From: Opitutaceae bacterium
GTDB lineage: Bacteria; Verrucomicrobiota; Verrucomicrobiia; Opitutales; Opitutaceae
DNA length: 51,096 nt
Reading direction: 5' to 3'
NCBI GenBank assembly: GCA_016794665.1
Contig: JAEUHB010000149.1
Location: 1 to 51,096, forward strand
Every line of letters starts with the position of its first letter. The stretch's first letter is position 1. The notes under the pieces are model-generated. The model was not told the origin of the DNA and did not search any database. It saw only the letters and a program-made list of their open reading frames with translations. Made by a program: the position numbers and the translations under genes. This document shows positions 25,033 to 35,008 of the stretch, in pieces.

Positions 25033-28000
25033 TTATTGTTGGGGGAGCGGCACCTGGCTGGTGGTGCGGAGGTAGGCGAGGAGGTCGCGGACCTCGTCGT
25101 TGGCTAGGGTTTTGAGCAGGCCTTCGGGCATCAGCGAAACGGGGGACTTTTCACGCGAGACGATTTCGGACTTTGCGATCGTGGTGTCCTGGCCGACGAG
25201 GCGGAGCCTGAGCTGGCGGTCGTCCTCGGCCGCGACGTTGCCGGAGAGTGTGCGGCCGTCCCGCGTGGTGACGGTGACGAGCTGGTAGCTCTCGAGCATG
25301 ACCTCGCTGGGATTGACGATCTCAGTGAGGATGTAGTCGAGGTTGGCGCGGTTCGACCCGGTGAGATCGGGGCCGAGGTTGCCGCCGGTGCCGTAGAGCA
25401 TGTGGCACGCGGAGCAGGTGCGCTCGAAGAGGGCGCGGCCACGGCGCACGTCGGCGCGGGCAAACTCGGCCTCGGTGAGGAGGCGTTTGAAGCGGGCGAT
25501 GTCCTCCTGCTTGCTCTCGTCGGGTTGGGCGACCGGGCCCCAGAAGTCGGCGAACGCCGGTCCGAGCACGCGCGCGAGTTGGCGCGCCGCGAAGGCGGAG
25601 ACGTCGCGTTTCGGGATCGTGTTGCCGCGGAGGGCGGCGAGGAGCGGCTGCGCGGTGGAGCGGCGGCCGGCGAGCGTGAGAATGACCTCGGCCTTGTCGG
25701 CGGGCTCGAGGGAGGGGTAGCGCTGCAGGAGGGCGGGCGCGACGCCGGTGTCGTCAAACGCGGCGAGAGCGCGGATTGCGTCGCGGCGGAGCGGGGCTTC
25801 GTCGAGGAGCGCGAGGGTGGCCGGGAGGGACGCGGCATAACCGTCGCGGGCGAAGGCGCGCAGAATCTCGCGGCGGCGATCCACCGGGGCGGCGCGATCC
25901 TTGAGGACGGCGAGCTGGGCGCTGGAGGCGCTGGCGTCGCCGAAGAGCTGATTCACCTGCGTGAGGAGCTCACGGAGCTTCGCATCGGCGTGCGCCGCGA
26001 GCGGGGCGGTGACGGCGGGCCAGTTGGCCGGAGGGCGGACGTCGCCGCGACCGAGGCCGGCGAGACCGGCGCGCAGGCCCTCGAGGATTGCGAGGCGGAC
26101 GGGCAACGCGGACGTCGAGCCGAGGGTGGCGGTGATGGGTGCGAGATGGCCGGCGGCGACGGCGCGGCGGGTGAGCCACTGGGTGAGCTGCGGCATCGCG
26201 CTGCGGGCGGCGAGGGCTAGGGCGCGCGCCGGATCGGAAGGGACGAGCGGCTCGATGCCGGACCAGATGACTTTCGGGATGTTGTGATCGGCGACGTCCT
26301 CGGCGCGGGCGACGAGGCGCTCTGCGATCGGCCAGCGATCGGCGAGCGGCATGCGCTGCAAGGCGGACGCGAGGTAAAGGCGGACGATCGGCGAAGGATC
26401 GGTGGCGGCGAGGGCGGCAAATTTCTTCAGGGCGGCGGGGCCGATGGCGTGATCCTCGCCGAGCAGTTGGATCGCCCAGCCGCGGAGGTAGGGCTCGGGG
26501 TGATCGAGCAGCGGGAGGAGATCGGAGGCCGGCAGGTGGCCGGTGATGTGCAGGGCCCAGAGGGCGCGGAGTTTTTTCGCGGCGGTGTCGGACTCGGCGA
26601 GCAACGCGCGGAGACGGGCGGGCACGGCGGGGTCGAGCCGGCCGGCGGCGGCGCGCTGCTGGAGGAGGACGCGGGCGCGGCGGCTGAACCAATCGTTGCG
26701 ATGATGAAGGAGGCCGACGAGATCGAGGTCGGACTGCGCGGCGAGATTGAGGCCGGATTTGCCGGCGAGACCCTTGGGCGCGAGGCGGTAGATGCGACCG
26801 GTTTCCTTTGCGGTGAGGGAATTGCCGCAGATGTCGCCGTCGTGCCAGTCGAGCACGTAGACCGCGCCGTCGGGACCGATCTCGACGCTGAAGCCGACCC
26901 ACGCGGCGTCGTTGGCGAGCAGTGTGTCGTCGCCGTGTTTGCCGACAAAGCCGGAGCCCTTGGGCACGAGCAGATCGGAGAGGACGGCGTGCTCGTGGAT
27001 GTTGGCCATGAAGATCCGGTCGCGGTAGTGGCGCGGGAACTCGTCGGCGAGGTAGATGCGCGCGCCGCCGTGAGCGGACCGGTGGCGGTGGTCGGCGATG
27101 GTCTTGATGTCGTCGTAGATGCAGGGGTTGATGTGTTTGCCGCCTTGGCGGTGATAGATGCCGCCGGGAATCACGTGCCACAGGTGAGGGATGACGCACG
27201 CGGTGATGAACATCTGGCCGTGGTCGTCGAAATCGACGCCCCAAGGATTGCTGAAGCCGTGAGCGACGATTTCGAAGCGGTCCTTGGTGGGGTGGTAGCG
27301 CCAGACACCGCCGTCGATGTATTGGCCGTCCTTGACGGCGATGGTTTCGGGGAAGGCTTCGCCCTTCTTGAACAGGCGGCCGCGGTCGGCCGGTTTGCCG
27401 ACCGTGGAGCGGGTGGCGAAACCTTGAAGGCCATAGAGCCAGCCGTCGGGGCCCCAGTGGAGGGAGTTGAGTGTCTCGTGGCGGTCCTGGATGCCCCAGC
27501 CGGTGAGGCGAATCTCGATGCCGGCATCGGCGCGGTCGTCGTGATTGCGATCGGGAACGAAGAGGAGATTGGGCGGCGCGCCGAGCCAGAGGCCTTCGAA
27601 ACCGACGGCGATGGCGGCGGGAAACGGGATGCCTTCGAGGAAGACCTTGCGCGAATCGAAGCGGCCGTCGCCGTCGGTGTCCTCGAGGATGAGGATGCGG
27701 CTGTCGCCGTGGTTCGCGAAACCGGTGCGGCGGTTCTCGTAGTCGCGGTTCTCGGCGACCCAGAGGCGGCCGCGGTCGTCCCAGCAAAACGCCATCGGCT
27801 GCGTGATCATGGGCTCGGAAGCCGCGAGTTTTACCTCGAGGCCGTCAGCGACCGTCATCTTGGCGGCAGCCTGTTCGCCGGTGAGAAAGGTGGCCTTCAG
27901 GCCCTCGGCCTTGGCGAGGTTCCAGAGGACGGTGTCGTTGTTCTGGCCGGAGTAGGACTTCCACGTGTCGGTGAGCGTGATGTCGTTCAGCTCGCCGGTG

Positions 28001-28827
28001 TAGACGACGAGTTGATGGCGGACGGTCTCGGTCTTGCCCTTGGCAATCGTCCAGTCGCCGGAGATGGCACGGCTCGGGCCGACGCCCAGCTGGCCGTCGA
28101 CGCGCCAAGGGAGCGGGTAGCCTGAGTTGCGCGGATGATCGAGGATGGCGATGTGCGCCTGATCGGTGCGGCCCTCCAGCTTGAGGCCAACATCGACCCA
28201 GAGCGCGCGCTGGCCGGTGGCGCGGTTGTTGCGCTGACGGTTGCTGTTGACCGCGCCGCCCTCCATGCCGGCGCGCCAGGGCATACGGACGAAGAGCCCG
28301 CCGTAGTCGTATTTGGCGACGGTGAGATCGACGAGGCCCTCGCCCTTCCACTCGAGGTCGAGAAGGTAGCGTTCACCGCTGTCGCGCATCGTCCACGTCT
28401 GCGTCTCGGCCATGATCGGCAGGCCGGCTTCGTCGAGCAGGTGGTAAACGGTGGACCACTTCACCGCGCCGCCGTGCTCGGTGAGGATGTCGCTGGAGAT
28501 GCGGCGCCAGTAGCCGTCGGAGGGATTGTGGAAATAGTCGCGGCCGTTGACGCGCGTGAGGCCCCAGTAGACACCGGTCTGGTGCTTGTGGTGGCCGGGG
28601 CTGAACTCGGTGAGGACACTCTTGCCGTCGGGTGAAACGATCGGATGCAGGTAGGGGCGGAAATCGGGCTTCGCGTTCTGGGTGAGGATGGGATCAGCGA
28701 CGTTGTCCCGATACACGGAGATCGTGTGCGTGGCGGGGTCTTGACGCAGGGTGAGGTGCGCGGCGTTGCCGCCAGGCAATGCGACGGCGACGAGCAGGCC
28801 GGCGAGACGGACGAAAGGCGCGGACAT
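25033..28827 (-). CDS. PmoA-like (DUF6807) domain fused to PVC-type dehydrogenase and cytochrome c
   Basis: 1264 residues from the ATG at 28827, which gives a proper signal peptide; a start at 28857 is less likely. Residues about 30-300 match the PmoA-like/DUF6807 family: R-P-Y-L-H-P-I, S-P-G-H-H-K-H-Q-T-G-V-Y-W-G, and W-T-M-R-D-S-G. Then come a PVC-type dehydrogenase propeller (about 330-720) with W-D-D-R-G-R-L-W-V-A-E-N-R-D-Y and D-T-D-G-D-G-R-F-D, a long HEAT-like region (about 720-1110), and a cytochrome c domain with C1138-x-x-C1141-H1142. After the heme site comes the G-R-T-L-S-G-N-V segment usual in this family. Secreted; a sugar or glycan oxidation role is inferred from family and context. 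Confidence 0.9.
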   Translation of the reverse strand: MSAPFVRLAGLLVAVALPGGNAAHLTLRQDPATHTISVYRDNVADPILTQNAKPDFRPYLHPIVSPDGKSVLTEFSPGHHKHQTGVYWGLTRVNGRDYFHNPSDGYWRRISSDILTEHGGAVKWSTVYHLLDEAGLPIMAETQTWTMRDSGERYLLDLEWKGEGLVDLTVAKYDYGGLFVRMPWRAGMEGGAVNSNRQRNNRATGQRALWVDVGLKLEGRTDQAHIAILDHPRNSGYPLPWRVDGQLGVGPSRAISGDWTIAKGKTETVRHQLVVYTGELNDITLTDTWKSYSGQNNDTVLWNLAKAEGLKATFLTGEQAAAKMTVADGLEVKLAASEPMITQPMAFCWDDRGRLWVAENRDYENRRTGFANHGDSRILILEDTDGDGRFDSRKVFLEGIPFPAAIAVGFEGLWLGAPPNLLFVPDRNHDDRADAGIEIRLTGWGIQDRHETLNSLHWGPDGWLYGLQGFATRSTVGKPADRGRLFKKGEAFPETIAVKDGQYIDGGVWRYHPTKDRFEIVAHGFSNPWGVDFDDHGQMFITACVIPHLWHVIPGGIYHRQGGKHINPCIYDDIKTIADHRHRSAHGGARIYLADEFPRHYRDRIFMANIHEHAVLSDLLVPKGSGFVGKHGDDTLLANDAAWVGFSVEIGPDGAVYVLDWHDGDICGNSLTAKETGRIYRLAPKGLAGKSGLNLAAQSDLDLVGLLHHRNDWFSRRARVLLQQRAAAGRLDPAVPARLRALLAESDTAAKKLRALWALHITGHLPASDLLPLLDHPEPYLRGWAIQLLGEDHAIGPAALKKFAALAATDPSPIVRLYLASALQRMPLADRWPIAERLVARAEDVADHNIPKVIWSGIEPLVPSDPARALALAARSAMPQLTQWLTRRAVAAGHLAPITATLGSTSALPVRLAILEGLRAGLAGLGRGDVRPPANWPAVTAPLAAHADAKLRELLTQVNQLFGDASASSAQLAVLKDRAAPVDRRREILRAFARDGYAASLPATLALLDEAPLRRDAIRALAAFDDTGVAPALLQRYPSLEPADKAEVILTLAGRRSTAQPLLAALRGNTIPKRDVSAFAARQLARVLGPAFADFWGPVAQPDESKQEDIARFKRLLTEAEFARADVRRGRALFERTCSACHMLYGTGGNLGPDLTGSNRANLDYILTEIVNPSEVMLESYQLVTVTTRDGRTLSGNVAAEDDRQLRLRLVGQDTTIAKSEIVSREKSPVSLMPEGLLKTLANDEVRDLLAYLRTTSQVPLPQQ

Positions 28828-28873
28828 GAGGACAGGGCGGAAAACGAGGTGGGGCACGGAACGGGAAATGGGG

Positions 28874-30457
28874 TCAGGGTGTGGGTTTATGGTCGGGATT
28901 GGGCTCCATCATGACGGCCGAGACTTGCTGGCGCCAGTGGTGGAGCAAGGCGGTGAGCTGGCGGACGCGCTCGGGTTGCTCTCGGGCGAGGTCGCGCTGC
29001 TCACCGAGGTCGTCGCGGAGGTTGAAGAGCTGGACGGTGTTGTTCTCGAAATACTCGAGGAGCTTGTAGTCGCCCTGGCGGACGGCGCCGCCGGGGCTCT
29101 GCATGCCGTGGTTGCTGTAATGCGGAAAATGCCAGAAGAGCGCGGACCGCTCGGGCGCGGGGCCGCCGCGGATGAGGCCGGCGAGGCTCACGCCGTCGAC
29201 ATGCTGCGCGGGAAGCGCGGGGGCCCCGACCATCTCGAGGATCGTGGGGTAGAGGTCGGTGCCGATCACGGGGACGCTGCTGACGGTGCCGGACGCGCTG
29301 CGGCCGGGCCAGCGGATGAAGAGCGGCACGCGGATGCCGCCCTCGTAGAGCCATCCCTTGGCGCCGCGGAGCGGGAGATTGGAGGTGGCGAAGGCGGCAT
29401 CCAGCGCGGCCGGCGCCACCACGCGATCGGGACGACCGAAGTTCGCGGCGGCCATGCCGCCGTTGTCGGAGGTGAAAATCACGATTGTGTTTTCGCTGAG
29501 GCCGAGCGCCTCGAGTTTTGCGATCACCCGCCCGAAGCTCTCGTCGATGGACTCGATCATGGCGGCGAACTGGACGTTGTCCTGGTGCTGTTTGATTTTG
29601 ACCGTCTGGTCGGGCAGCACGCGAAAGCCCTTGTAGCCATCCTCCTTGATCCGGGCGTCGAGCTCCGCCCGCGACGGCGTGGCTTTCGCATCCGGATTTC
29701 CCTCGAGCACAAAAGGCGCCCCTTTGGCGGGCGCGCTGCGCGCCAGCTTTGCCTGATACTTGCGCACGAGATCCGGTCGTCCCTGGATCGGATCGTGGGG
29801 AGCGAAATGGGAGAGGTAGAGGAAGAAGGGGCGGTGCTGGTTTTGTTCGACATACTTCAGCGCTTCGTCCGTGAGGCGATCGGTCAGATAGTCGCCCGGT
29901 GAATCACTGAGCCCCTCCAAGCCGAATGGAGCGTGATACCCCTTGTTCGGACAGCACTTGTTCCACCGCGGAACCTGGACGTCGAAGCCGTGCTGGAGCG
30001 GCCCGGAGGGTTCCTCACCGAGGTGCCATTTGCCAAAGTGGCCGGTGGCGTAGCCGCGCGCCTTGAGGGCTTCGGCGAGCGTGGTCTCCTCGAACGGCAG
30101 GTGAGGGCGGGGCGTGGCGTTCCTGAGCTTCTGAAACGGAAAGTCGCGGCGGCCGGGCAGCCAGTCGGTGAGCTGAAGCCGGGCGGGATACTTGCCGGTC
30201 ATGATGCTCGCGCGCGTGGGCGAGCACACGTGGCAGGGAGAGTAGGCATCGGTGAACCGCACGTTGGCGCGGGCGAAACGGTCGAGCTGCGGCGTCTCGT
30301 GGAAGGTGCTGCCGTGGATGCCGAGGTCGCTCCAGCCGAGGTCGTCGACGAGGAACAGGATCACGTTCGGCGGGCGCGATGCGGCCGCGTGCGAGGTCGC
30401 CGGGAGTGCAAGCGGCGCGAGGGCGGCGAACAGGACCGCGGGGAGAAAGCGTGACAT
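28874..30457 (-). CDS. Secreted arylsulfatase (S1 family)
   Basis: 527 residues with a signal peptide. The sulfatase active site is complete: metal ligands D38-D39 in F-L-V-D-D-L-G-W, the formylglycine signature C78-S-P-T-R82, the G-K-W-H-L-G motif, and T-S-D-N-G-G for the second metal half. C78 would be oxidised to formylglycine by a maturase not in this window. It is the second gene of the operon, 39 bp after the TonB receptor, which supports removal of sulfate esters from an imported or surface-bound glycan. A sulfated polysaccharide is the natural guess, but the subfamily and substrate cannot be read from sequence alone. Confidence 0.93.
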   Translation of the reverse strand: MSRFLPAVLFAALAPLALPATSHAAASRPPNVILFLVDDLGWSDLGIHGSTFHETPQLDRFARANVRFTDAYSPCHVCSPTRASIMTGKYPARLQLTDWLPGRRDFPFQKLRNATPRPHLPFEETTLAEALKARGYATGHFGKWHLGEEPSGPLQHGFDVQVPRWNKCCPNKGYHAPFGLEGLSDSPGDYLTDRLTDEALKYVEQNQHRPFFLYLSHFAPHDPIQGRPDLVRKYQAKLARSAPAKGAPFVLEGNPDAKATPSRAELDARIKEDGYKGFRVLPDQTVKIKQHQDNVQFAAMIESIDESFGRVIAKLEALGLSENTIVIFTSDNGGMAAANFGRPDRVVAPAALDAAFATSNLPLRGAKGWLYEGGIRVPLFIRWPGRSASGTVSSVPVIGTDLYPTILEMVGAPALPAQHVDGVSLAGLIRGGPAPERSALFWHFPHYSNHGMQSPGGAVRQGDYKLLEYFENNTVQLFNLRDDLGEQRDLAREQPERVRQLTALLHHWRQQVSAVMMEPNPDHKPTP

Positions 30458-30496
30458 GGATGAAGTGGGCGAAACGAAGGGCGGGTGACGCGCGGG

Positions 30497-33400
30497 TCAG
30501 AAGTCTTTTTTCACCCGGAGGACGTAGTCGCGCAGGCGGACGTTGCCGTAGCGGCTGTAGAAAAACGGCGCGCGGTTGTTGCCGGCGTCGAAGGGCGGCT
30601 CGGTGTCGAAGACGTTGTTGAGCGTGAGCTGCACGGAGAGCCCGCGGAAATAGGAACGCTCGTGCCGGGCGCCGAAATTGTAGGTCACGTTGAGATTGTG
30701 ATAGGTCTGCGACGCGACGGAGTTGCCGCCTTGGGGACCGGTGCTCGTGGTGACCAAGGTGGGGTTGGCCACGCCGAGATAGATCGGATCGCCGGGGGCG
30801 CCCGCTTGCTTGTAGCCGCCCGTGTAGATCGTCGTCCAGGACGCGCGCCAGTTCCGCCCGCTGGACCAGCTGACCGTGGCGGTCACCCTCGAGCGGTTCA
30901 CGCCGCCGGAGTTGGGGAAGTCGCGATACTCGATCGCGGGAAAGCCGATGGCGGGCGGGAGCTTCAAATGGTCCGTGATCGTGGTGCGCCCGCGAAAGGC
31001 GAACAGACCGATCCGGGTGGCCTTGCGGTAGTCGAGGGAAGCGTCCCAGCCGTCGGTCATGCCGTCGCCGACGTTGTAGTTCGCGAACGTGAAGAGTTCG
31101 ATGACCTTGGTGGTCGCGTTGCGCTGGACGCTGCCAGCGGGGGCGCGGTCACCCATGTTGGCGAGCTGCTGGACGTTGTTCACATTCCGGATGAGGCCCT
31201 GCTTGTCGATGCGCCAATACTCCAGGTTTAGGCGCAGGTCCTTGAGGGCGCCCTGCGGCTCGAGGATGATGCCGTAGGACCAGTTCTTGGACGTCTCGGG
31301 GCCAAGGCCGGGGTTGTTGCCGGCGACGCTCAGGGAGGTGTAGCTCGAATTGGTGACGGGGTCGAAGAACACGGCGGTGGGGGTGGCCGCGGCGAGGCCG
31401 CCGGTGTTGATGCGCTGGGTGAGCTGCGCGAACGTGGGCGGGAGAAACGCGGTCGCGTAGGAGGCGCGGACGGTGACACCGCGGAATGGCTCGTATTTCG
31501 CGCCAAAGGTGGGCTTCGTCGCGTGAAGCTTGGCGATGTCCTGCCGGCTCTCGGATGCGCTGCGCGTGATGCGGGGGAACGGCGGGGAATCGGGGAACAC
31601 GTTCACGCGGCCGTCGGGATTGGTGTAGACGTGGAAATATTCCGTGCGCGCGGCGACTTGGAACTCGAGGCCGCGGACAAAGGGCTTCTCGTTCGCGCCC
31701 GAGACCACCGGGACGCTGAGCTCGGCGTGGCCGGCGTAGGTGGAGATGCGCTGGCCGATGAAGTAGGAGTGCTGATTGGTGGCGTTGGCGGTGGCGGGCG
31801 GGATGGGCGGAAACGTGCCGCCGACGTAGGCTTGGGGCAGCCGTTCGGTGTAGACCTCGGTGCCGACGGTGAGCACGGGACGCCCGGCGCGCAGGGAAAA
31901 GAGCGGACCGGACGCGCGGACGTTGTAGTTCAACATGGTGTCCTGGTTGTAGCCGGTCCACTCGCCGTAGTAGCGGGTCACGGCGGTGGGATTCGCGATG
32001 GTGTCGACGAACGGATTGATCGCGCCTGTCCAGAGCAGCGGCGCGTTGCCGCCGAACGTCGTGTTGTTGGCCATGTTCATCAGGCCGTAGCTGACCTTCT
32101 GGGCCGTGACCGAGTAGTTGGCGTCGGCGGCGAGGCGCCAGTCGCCGGGGAGCTTGAGCAGCGCACCGACGACCCCGCCGGACACCTGATTGGCAACATC
32201 GTTGTGCGTCGCCTGATCGAGGGAGATGGGGAGGCTGACGAAAACGTTTTCCCGGAATGGATTGGTCGGGGCGTTGCCGGGGACGGCGAACTGGTAGTTG
32301 CCGTTGCCGAGCGGCACCCAGTTGGCGTCGAGGGTCTCGCTCCGGTTGAAGGAAAAGTCGGCGAAGAAACTGAGCTTCGCATTGAGCTGGTGGTCCACGC
32401 GGGCCATGAGCGCCTCCTTGCGGGACACGTGGGCGAGCGTGCTCTCGTAGCCGCGCCAGACGCTCGGCGCGAAATCGAGGTTGTAGCGGCCGGCGTTGGT
32501 GAGGAGGCCGGCGGCAAGCGTGGCGGCGGGCGTGGACGACGAAGTGCCGTAGGGGACGTGGGTGATGCGCGAGCCGAGCGGCTGGCCGGTGGACTTGAGC
32601 GTGAGCGTCGCAGTCTGGGCGTTGGCAAAGCCGTTCACGGCGGCGTTGTTCAGCACGATGTTGGGCGTGGCCCCGCTGTTGAAGGTCGTGGTGGTCGAGT
32701 AGAACGTGCCGGGGCTGTTGGCCACGGCGCGCTTGAAATTCCGCTCGAGAAACGGGCGATCTTTCATCCGGAGCGGCTTTCCGTCGCTGATGCTGCCGCT
32801 GACGGTGACGTGGGTGCGACGGCCGAGGGAGAAGCCGTAGATGGCGCTGAGCGTGCGGATCGGCGCGTCGGTATCTAAGGTGTTCTGGTAGGAGGCGCTG
32901 ACCTGGCCGCCGGTGTAGTTGCGCTTGAGGATGACGTTCACCACACCGCCGACGGCGGTGCCGCCGTAGATTGCGGAGGCGCTGCCGGGGAGCACCTCGA
33001 CGCGGTCGACCGCGGCGAGCGGGATGCCATTGACGTCCGGTTGAAACGTCGCGCCGCGATTGGCGAAGTTGGACGTGCGCATGCCGTTGATCAGAATCAG
33101 CGTTTGCGAGGCGCCGAGGCCGCGCAGATTGATCGAGCTGGTGGAGCCGAGCTGGTTCGAGAGCGCGCTCGGGTCGATCTGGGCGTTGGTCTCGACGACC
33201 GTGTTCTGCGTGAGGCTGTCGCGGAGGATTTCGTCGAGCTCGTTCTTGCCGGTGTTTTCGAGTTCCTCGCGCCCGATGACGTAGTAGGCTTGGACGTCGT
33301 TTATCCCGCGCGGGATGTCCATGTTTGCATCGGTGAACGGCACGGGCTTCTTGTCGTAGATCTTGAATTCGGACATCACGGTCACGTCGCCCTTGTTGCC

Positions 33401-33526
33401 GACCGCCGGAGCCGTTGGCGGCGGAGCGGTTTGGGCGGATGCGGGCAGCGCGAGGCCGGCCGCGGCGAATGCGCCGAGGAAGCGGGCGCCGGGTGGTCGG
33501 GAACGGGACTGGCAGGGGATCTTCAT
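30497..33526 (-). CDS. TonB-dependent outer-membrane receptor
   Basis: 1009 residues with a basic N-terminus and a signal peptide ending A-L-P-A-S-A-Q. The plug domain (about 75-210) has S-I-N-L-R-G-L-G-A-S-Q-T-L-I-L-I-N-G-M-R and V-E-V-L-P-G-S-A-S-A-I-Y-G-G. A long beta barrel follows and ends in an aromatic residue (V-K-K-D-F). This layout is typical of the large TonB receptors of Opitutaceae, which work without SusD lipoproteins. As first gene of the operon, read divergently from the XylR-like regulator, it most likely imports the oligosaccharide that the downstream enzymes process. Confidence 0.95.
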   Translation of the reverse strand: MKIPCQSRSRPPGARFLGAFAAAGLALPASAQTAPPPTAPAVGNKGDVTVMSEFKIYDKKPVPFTDANMDIPRGINDVQAYYVIGREELENTGKNELDEILRDSLTQNTVVETNAQIDPSALSNQLGSTSSINLRGLGASQTLILINGMRTSNFANRGATFQPDVNGIPLAAVDRVEVLPGSASAIYGGTAVGGVVNVILKRNYTGGQVSASYQNTLDTDAPIRTLSAIYGFSLGRRTHVTVSGSISDGKPLRMKDRPFLERNFKRAVANSPGTFYSTTTTFNSGATPNIVLNNAAVNGFANAQTATLTLKSTGQPLGSRITHVPYGTSSSTPAATLAAGLLTNAGRYNLDFAPSVWRGYESTLAHVSRKEALMARVDHQLNAKLSFFADFSFNRSETLDANWVPLGNGNYQFAVPGNAPTNPFRENVFVSLPISLDQATHNDVANQVSGGVVGALLKLPGDWRLAADANYSVTAQKVSYGLMNMANNTTFGGNAPLLWTGAINPFVDTIANPTAVTRYYGEWTGYNQDTMLNYNVRASGPLFSLRAGRPVLTVGTEVYTERLPQAYVGGTFPPIPPATANATNQHSYFIGQRISTYAGHAELSVPVVSGANEKPFVRGLEFQVAARTEYFHVYTNPDGRVNVFPDSPPFPRITRSASESRQDIAKLHATKPTFGAKYEPFRGVTVRASYATAFLPPTFAQLTQRINTGGLAAATPTAVFFDPVTNSSYTSLSVAGNNPGLGPETSKNWSYGIILEPQGALKDLRLNLEYWRIDKQGLIRNVNNVQQLANMGDRAPAGSVQRNATTKVIELFTFANYNVGDGMTDGWDASLDYRKATRIGLFAFRGRTTITDHLKLPPAIGFPAIEYRDFPNSGGVNRSRVTATVSWSSGRNWRASWTTIYTGGYKQAGAPGDPIYLGVANPTLVTTSTGPQGGNSVASQTYHNLNVTYNFGARHERSYFRGLSVQLTLNNVFDTEPPFDAGNNRAPFFYSRYGNVRLRDYVLRVKKDF

Positions 33527-33734
33527 GCGAGGCCTAGGGGAAAATATCGGGGCGGGGGTGAAGCGCAGTCGTCGGCCTGAGCCAGCGACTCACCCTCACT
33601 ATGCCAGCTCCGGGGCGCGCGCGCCATGAGACTTCCGGAGAAAATACTGAGTTTTTTTCCCGCGCTCCACGATGCAGCGGAGGAAACGGGCGCAAAGCGG
33701 TTGATATTTTGTCCTGCCGCCGGAAAGTCGTGGC
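33527..33734. promoter_or_regulatory. Divergent control region between TonB receptor operon and its regulator
   Basis: This 208-bp gap must hold both promoters. GGAGAAAA (33637-33644) and TTTTTTCC (33653-33660) form an inverted repeat with one mismatch and an 8-nt centre, a possible operator or hairpin. A GCGCGCGCGC tract lies just before it. TTGATA at 33701 is a possible box for the regulator gene. No fully convincing -35/-10 pair was found on either strand. Confidence 0.4.
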
Positions 33735-34907
33735 ATGCCCGCCCTGCAGCGCAAGCCGACGGTAGCACGGCGACGTCAAGTCGCGCTGCTCATCGAGACG
33801 TCCAACGCGTATGCCCGGGGGCTGCTGCAGGGCATCGTGCACTACATCCGGGAGCACAGGCCGTGGTCGTTCCACCTGATGGAGCAAGGGAGGGGTGATG
33901 ACCCGCCGGCGTGGCTGGAGAATTGGCATGGCGATGGGATCATCGCGCGGATCGAGACGCCGCGGATTGCGCGGGCGGTGCGGAAAGCGGGGCTGCCGAC
34001 GGTGGATGTGAGCGCCGCGCGATTGGTGCCGGAGTTGCCGTGGGTGGAGACGGACGACGCGGAGATCGCGCGGCTGGCGGCCGAGCACTTGCTGGAGCGA
34101 GGCTTCAAACGCTTCGGGTTTTGCGGCGACGACCGATTCAACTGGTCGGCCTGGCGGCAGGGGCAATTTCGCACGCGGATCGCGGCGGCGGGGGCGCTCC
34201 ATGTGTTCGAGGCGCCGGCGGCGGCGGGCGACGTGGCGGCCGAGGCGGCGGCGCTGCGGCGGTGGGTGACCGCGTTGCCCAAGCCAATCGGAATCTTCGC
34301 GTGCTACGACATCCGCGGGCAGCAGGTGCTGGATGCGTGTCGCAGCGCCGGGTTGGCGGTGCCGGGGGAGGTGGCTGTGCTGGGCGTGGACAACGACGCG
34401 TTGCTGTGCGACCTCGCGGCGCCGCCGCTGTCGAGCGTGATCCCGAACACGCATCGCACCGGCTACGAGGCGGCGGCCTTGCTGGACCGGATGATGGCGG
34501 GGAAAACGGTGCGGCCCGTCGCGCATCTGATCCCGCCGATCGGGGTGGCGGCGCGGCAATCGACGGATGTGCTGGCGGTGGACGACCGTGAGATTGCGCG
34601 CACCGTGCAATTCATCCGCGAGCACGCCTGCGAGGGCATCAACGTGGGTGACGTGTTGGGGACGGTGCCGTTGTCGCGGCGCGTGCTGGAGGCACGCTTC
34701 AAGCAATTGTTCGGACGCACGCCGCGGGAGGAGATTCTGCACGTGCGACTGGAACGCGTGCGGCAGCTGCTGACGGAGACGGACCTGGCGCTTTACCAGA
34801 TCGCGGATCGGACGGGCTTCGAGCATGTCGAGTATCTCAGCGTGCTCTTCAAACGCGAAACCGGGCAGACGCCGAGTGAGTTCAGGGCGGCGGCGCAGGG
34901 ACGGTGA
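33735..34907 (+). CDS. XylR-like AraC-family transcriptional regulator
   Basis: 390 residues. Residues about 13-280 form a LacI/periplasmic-binding-type sugar sensor (L-L-I-E-T-S-N-A-Y-A-R-G-L-L, G-I-F-A-C-Y-D, L-G-V-D-N-D). The last 100 residues are an AraC-type double helix-turn-helix (L-S-R-R-V-L-E-A-R-F-K-Q-L-F-G-R-T-P, then I-A-D-R-T-G-F-E-H-V-E-Y-L-S-V-L-F-K-R). This is the domain order of E. coli XylR, a xylose-responsive activator. Placed divergently from the five-gene TonB receptor operon, it most likely activates that operon on binding a sugar released from the substrate. Confidence 0.93.
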   Translation: MPALQRKPTVARRRQVALLIETSNAYARGLLQGIVHYIREHRPWSFHLMEQGRGDDPPAWLENWHGDGIIARIETPRIARAVRKAGLPTVDVSAARLVPELPWVETDDAEIARLAAEHLLERGFKRFGFCGDDRFNWSAWRQGQFRTRIAAAGALHVFEAPAAAGDVAAEAAALRRWVTALPKPIGIFACYDIRGQQVLDACRSAGLAVPGEVAVLGVDNDALLCDLAAPPLSSVIPNTHRTGYEAAALLDRMMAGKTVRPVAHLIPPIGVAARQSTDVLAVDDREIARTVQFIREHACEGINVGDVLGTVPLSRRVLEARFKQLFGRTPREEILHVRLERVRQLLTETDLALYQIADRTGFEHVEYLSVLFKRETGQTPSEFRAAAQGR

Positions 34908-34947
34908 AACTCGGGACGCGGCCATCGGCGGCGCCGCGAAGAGCGGA

Positions 34948-34978
34948 CGGCAAAGCCGGGGTGTTTTTTCCTTTGCCG
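34948..34978 (+). terminator. Possible terminator or hairpin after the XylR-like gene
   Basis: CGGC-AAA-GCCG (34948-34958) is a short hairpin followed within a few bases by six T (34964-34969). An alternative, longer pairing joins CGGCAAAG (34948-34955) with CTTTGCCG (34971-34978), putting the T-run in the loop. The two structures are mutually exclusive. A weak terminator is the simplest reading. Confidence 0.3.
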
Positions 34979-35008
34979 GGTGGGTGGCGTGCCGAATGAC
35001 CCGGTTTC

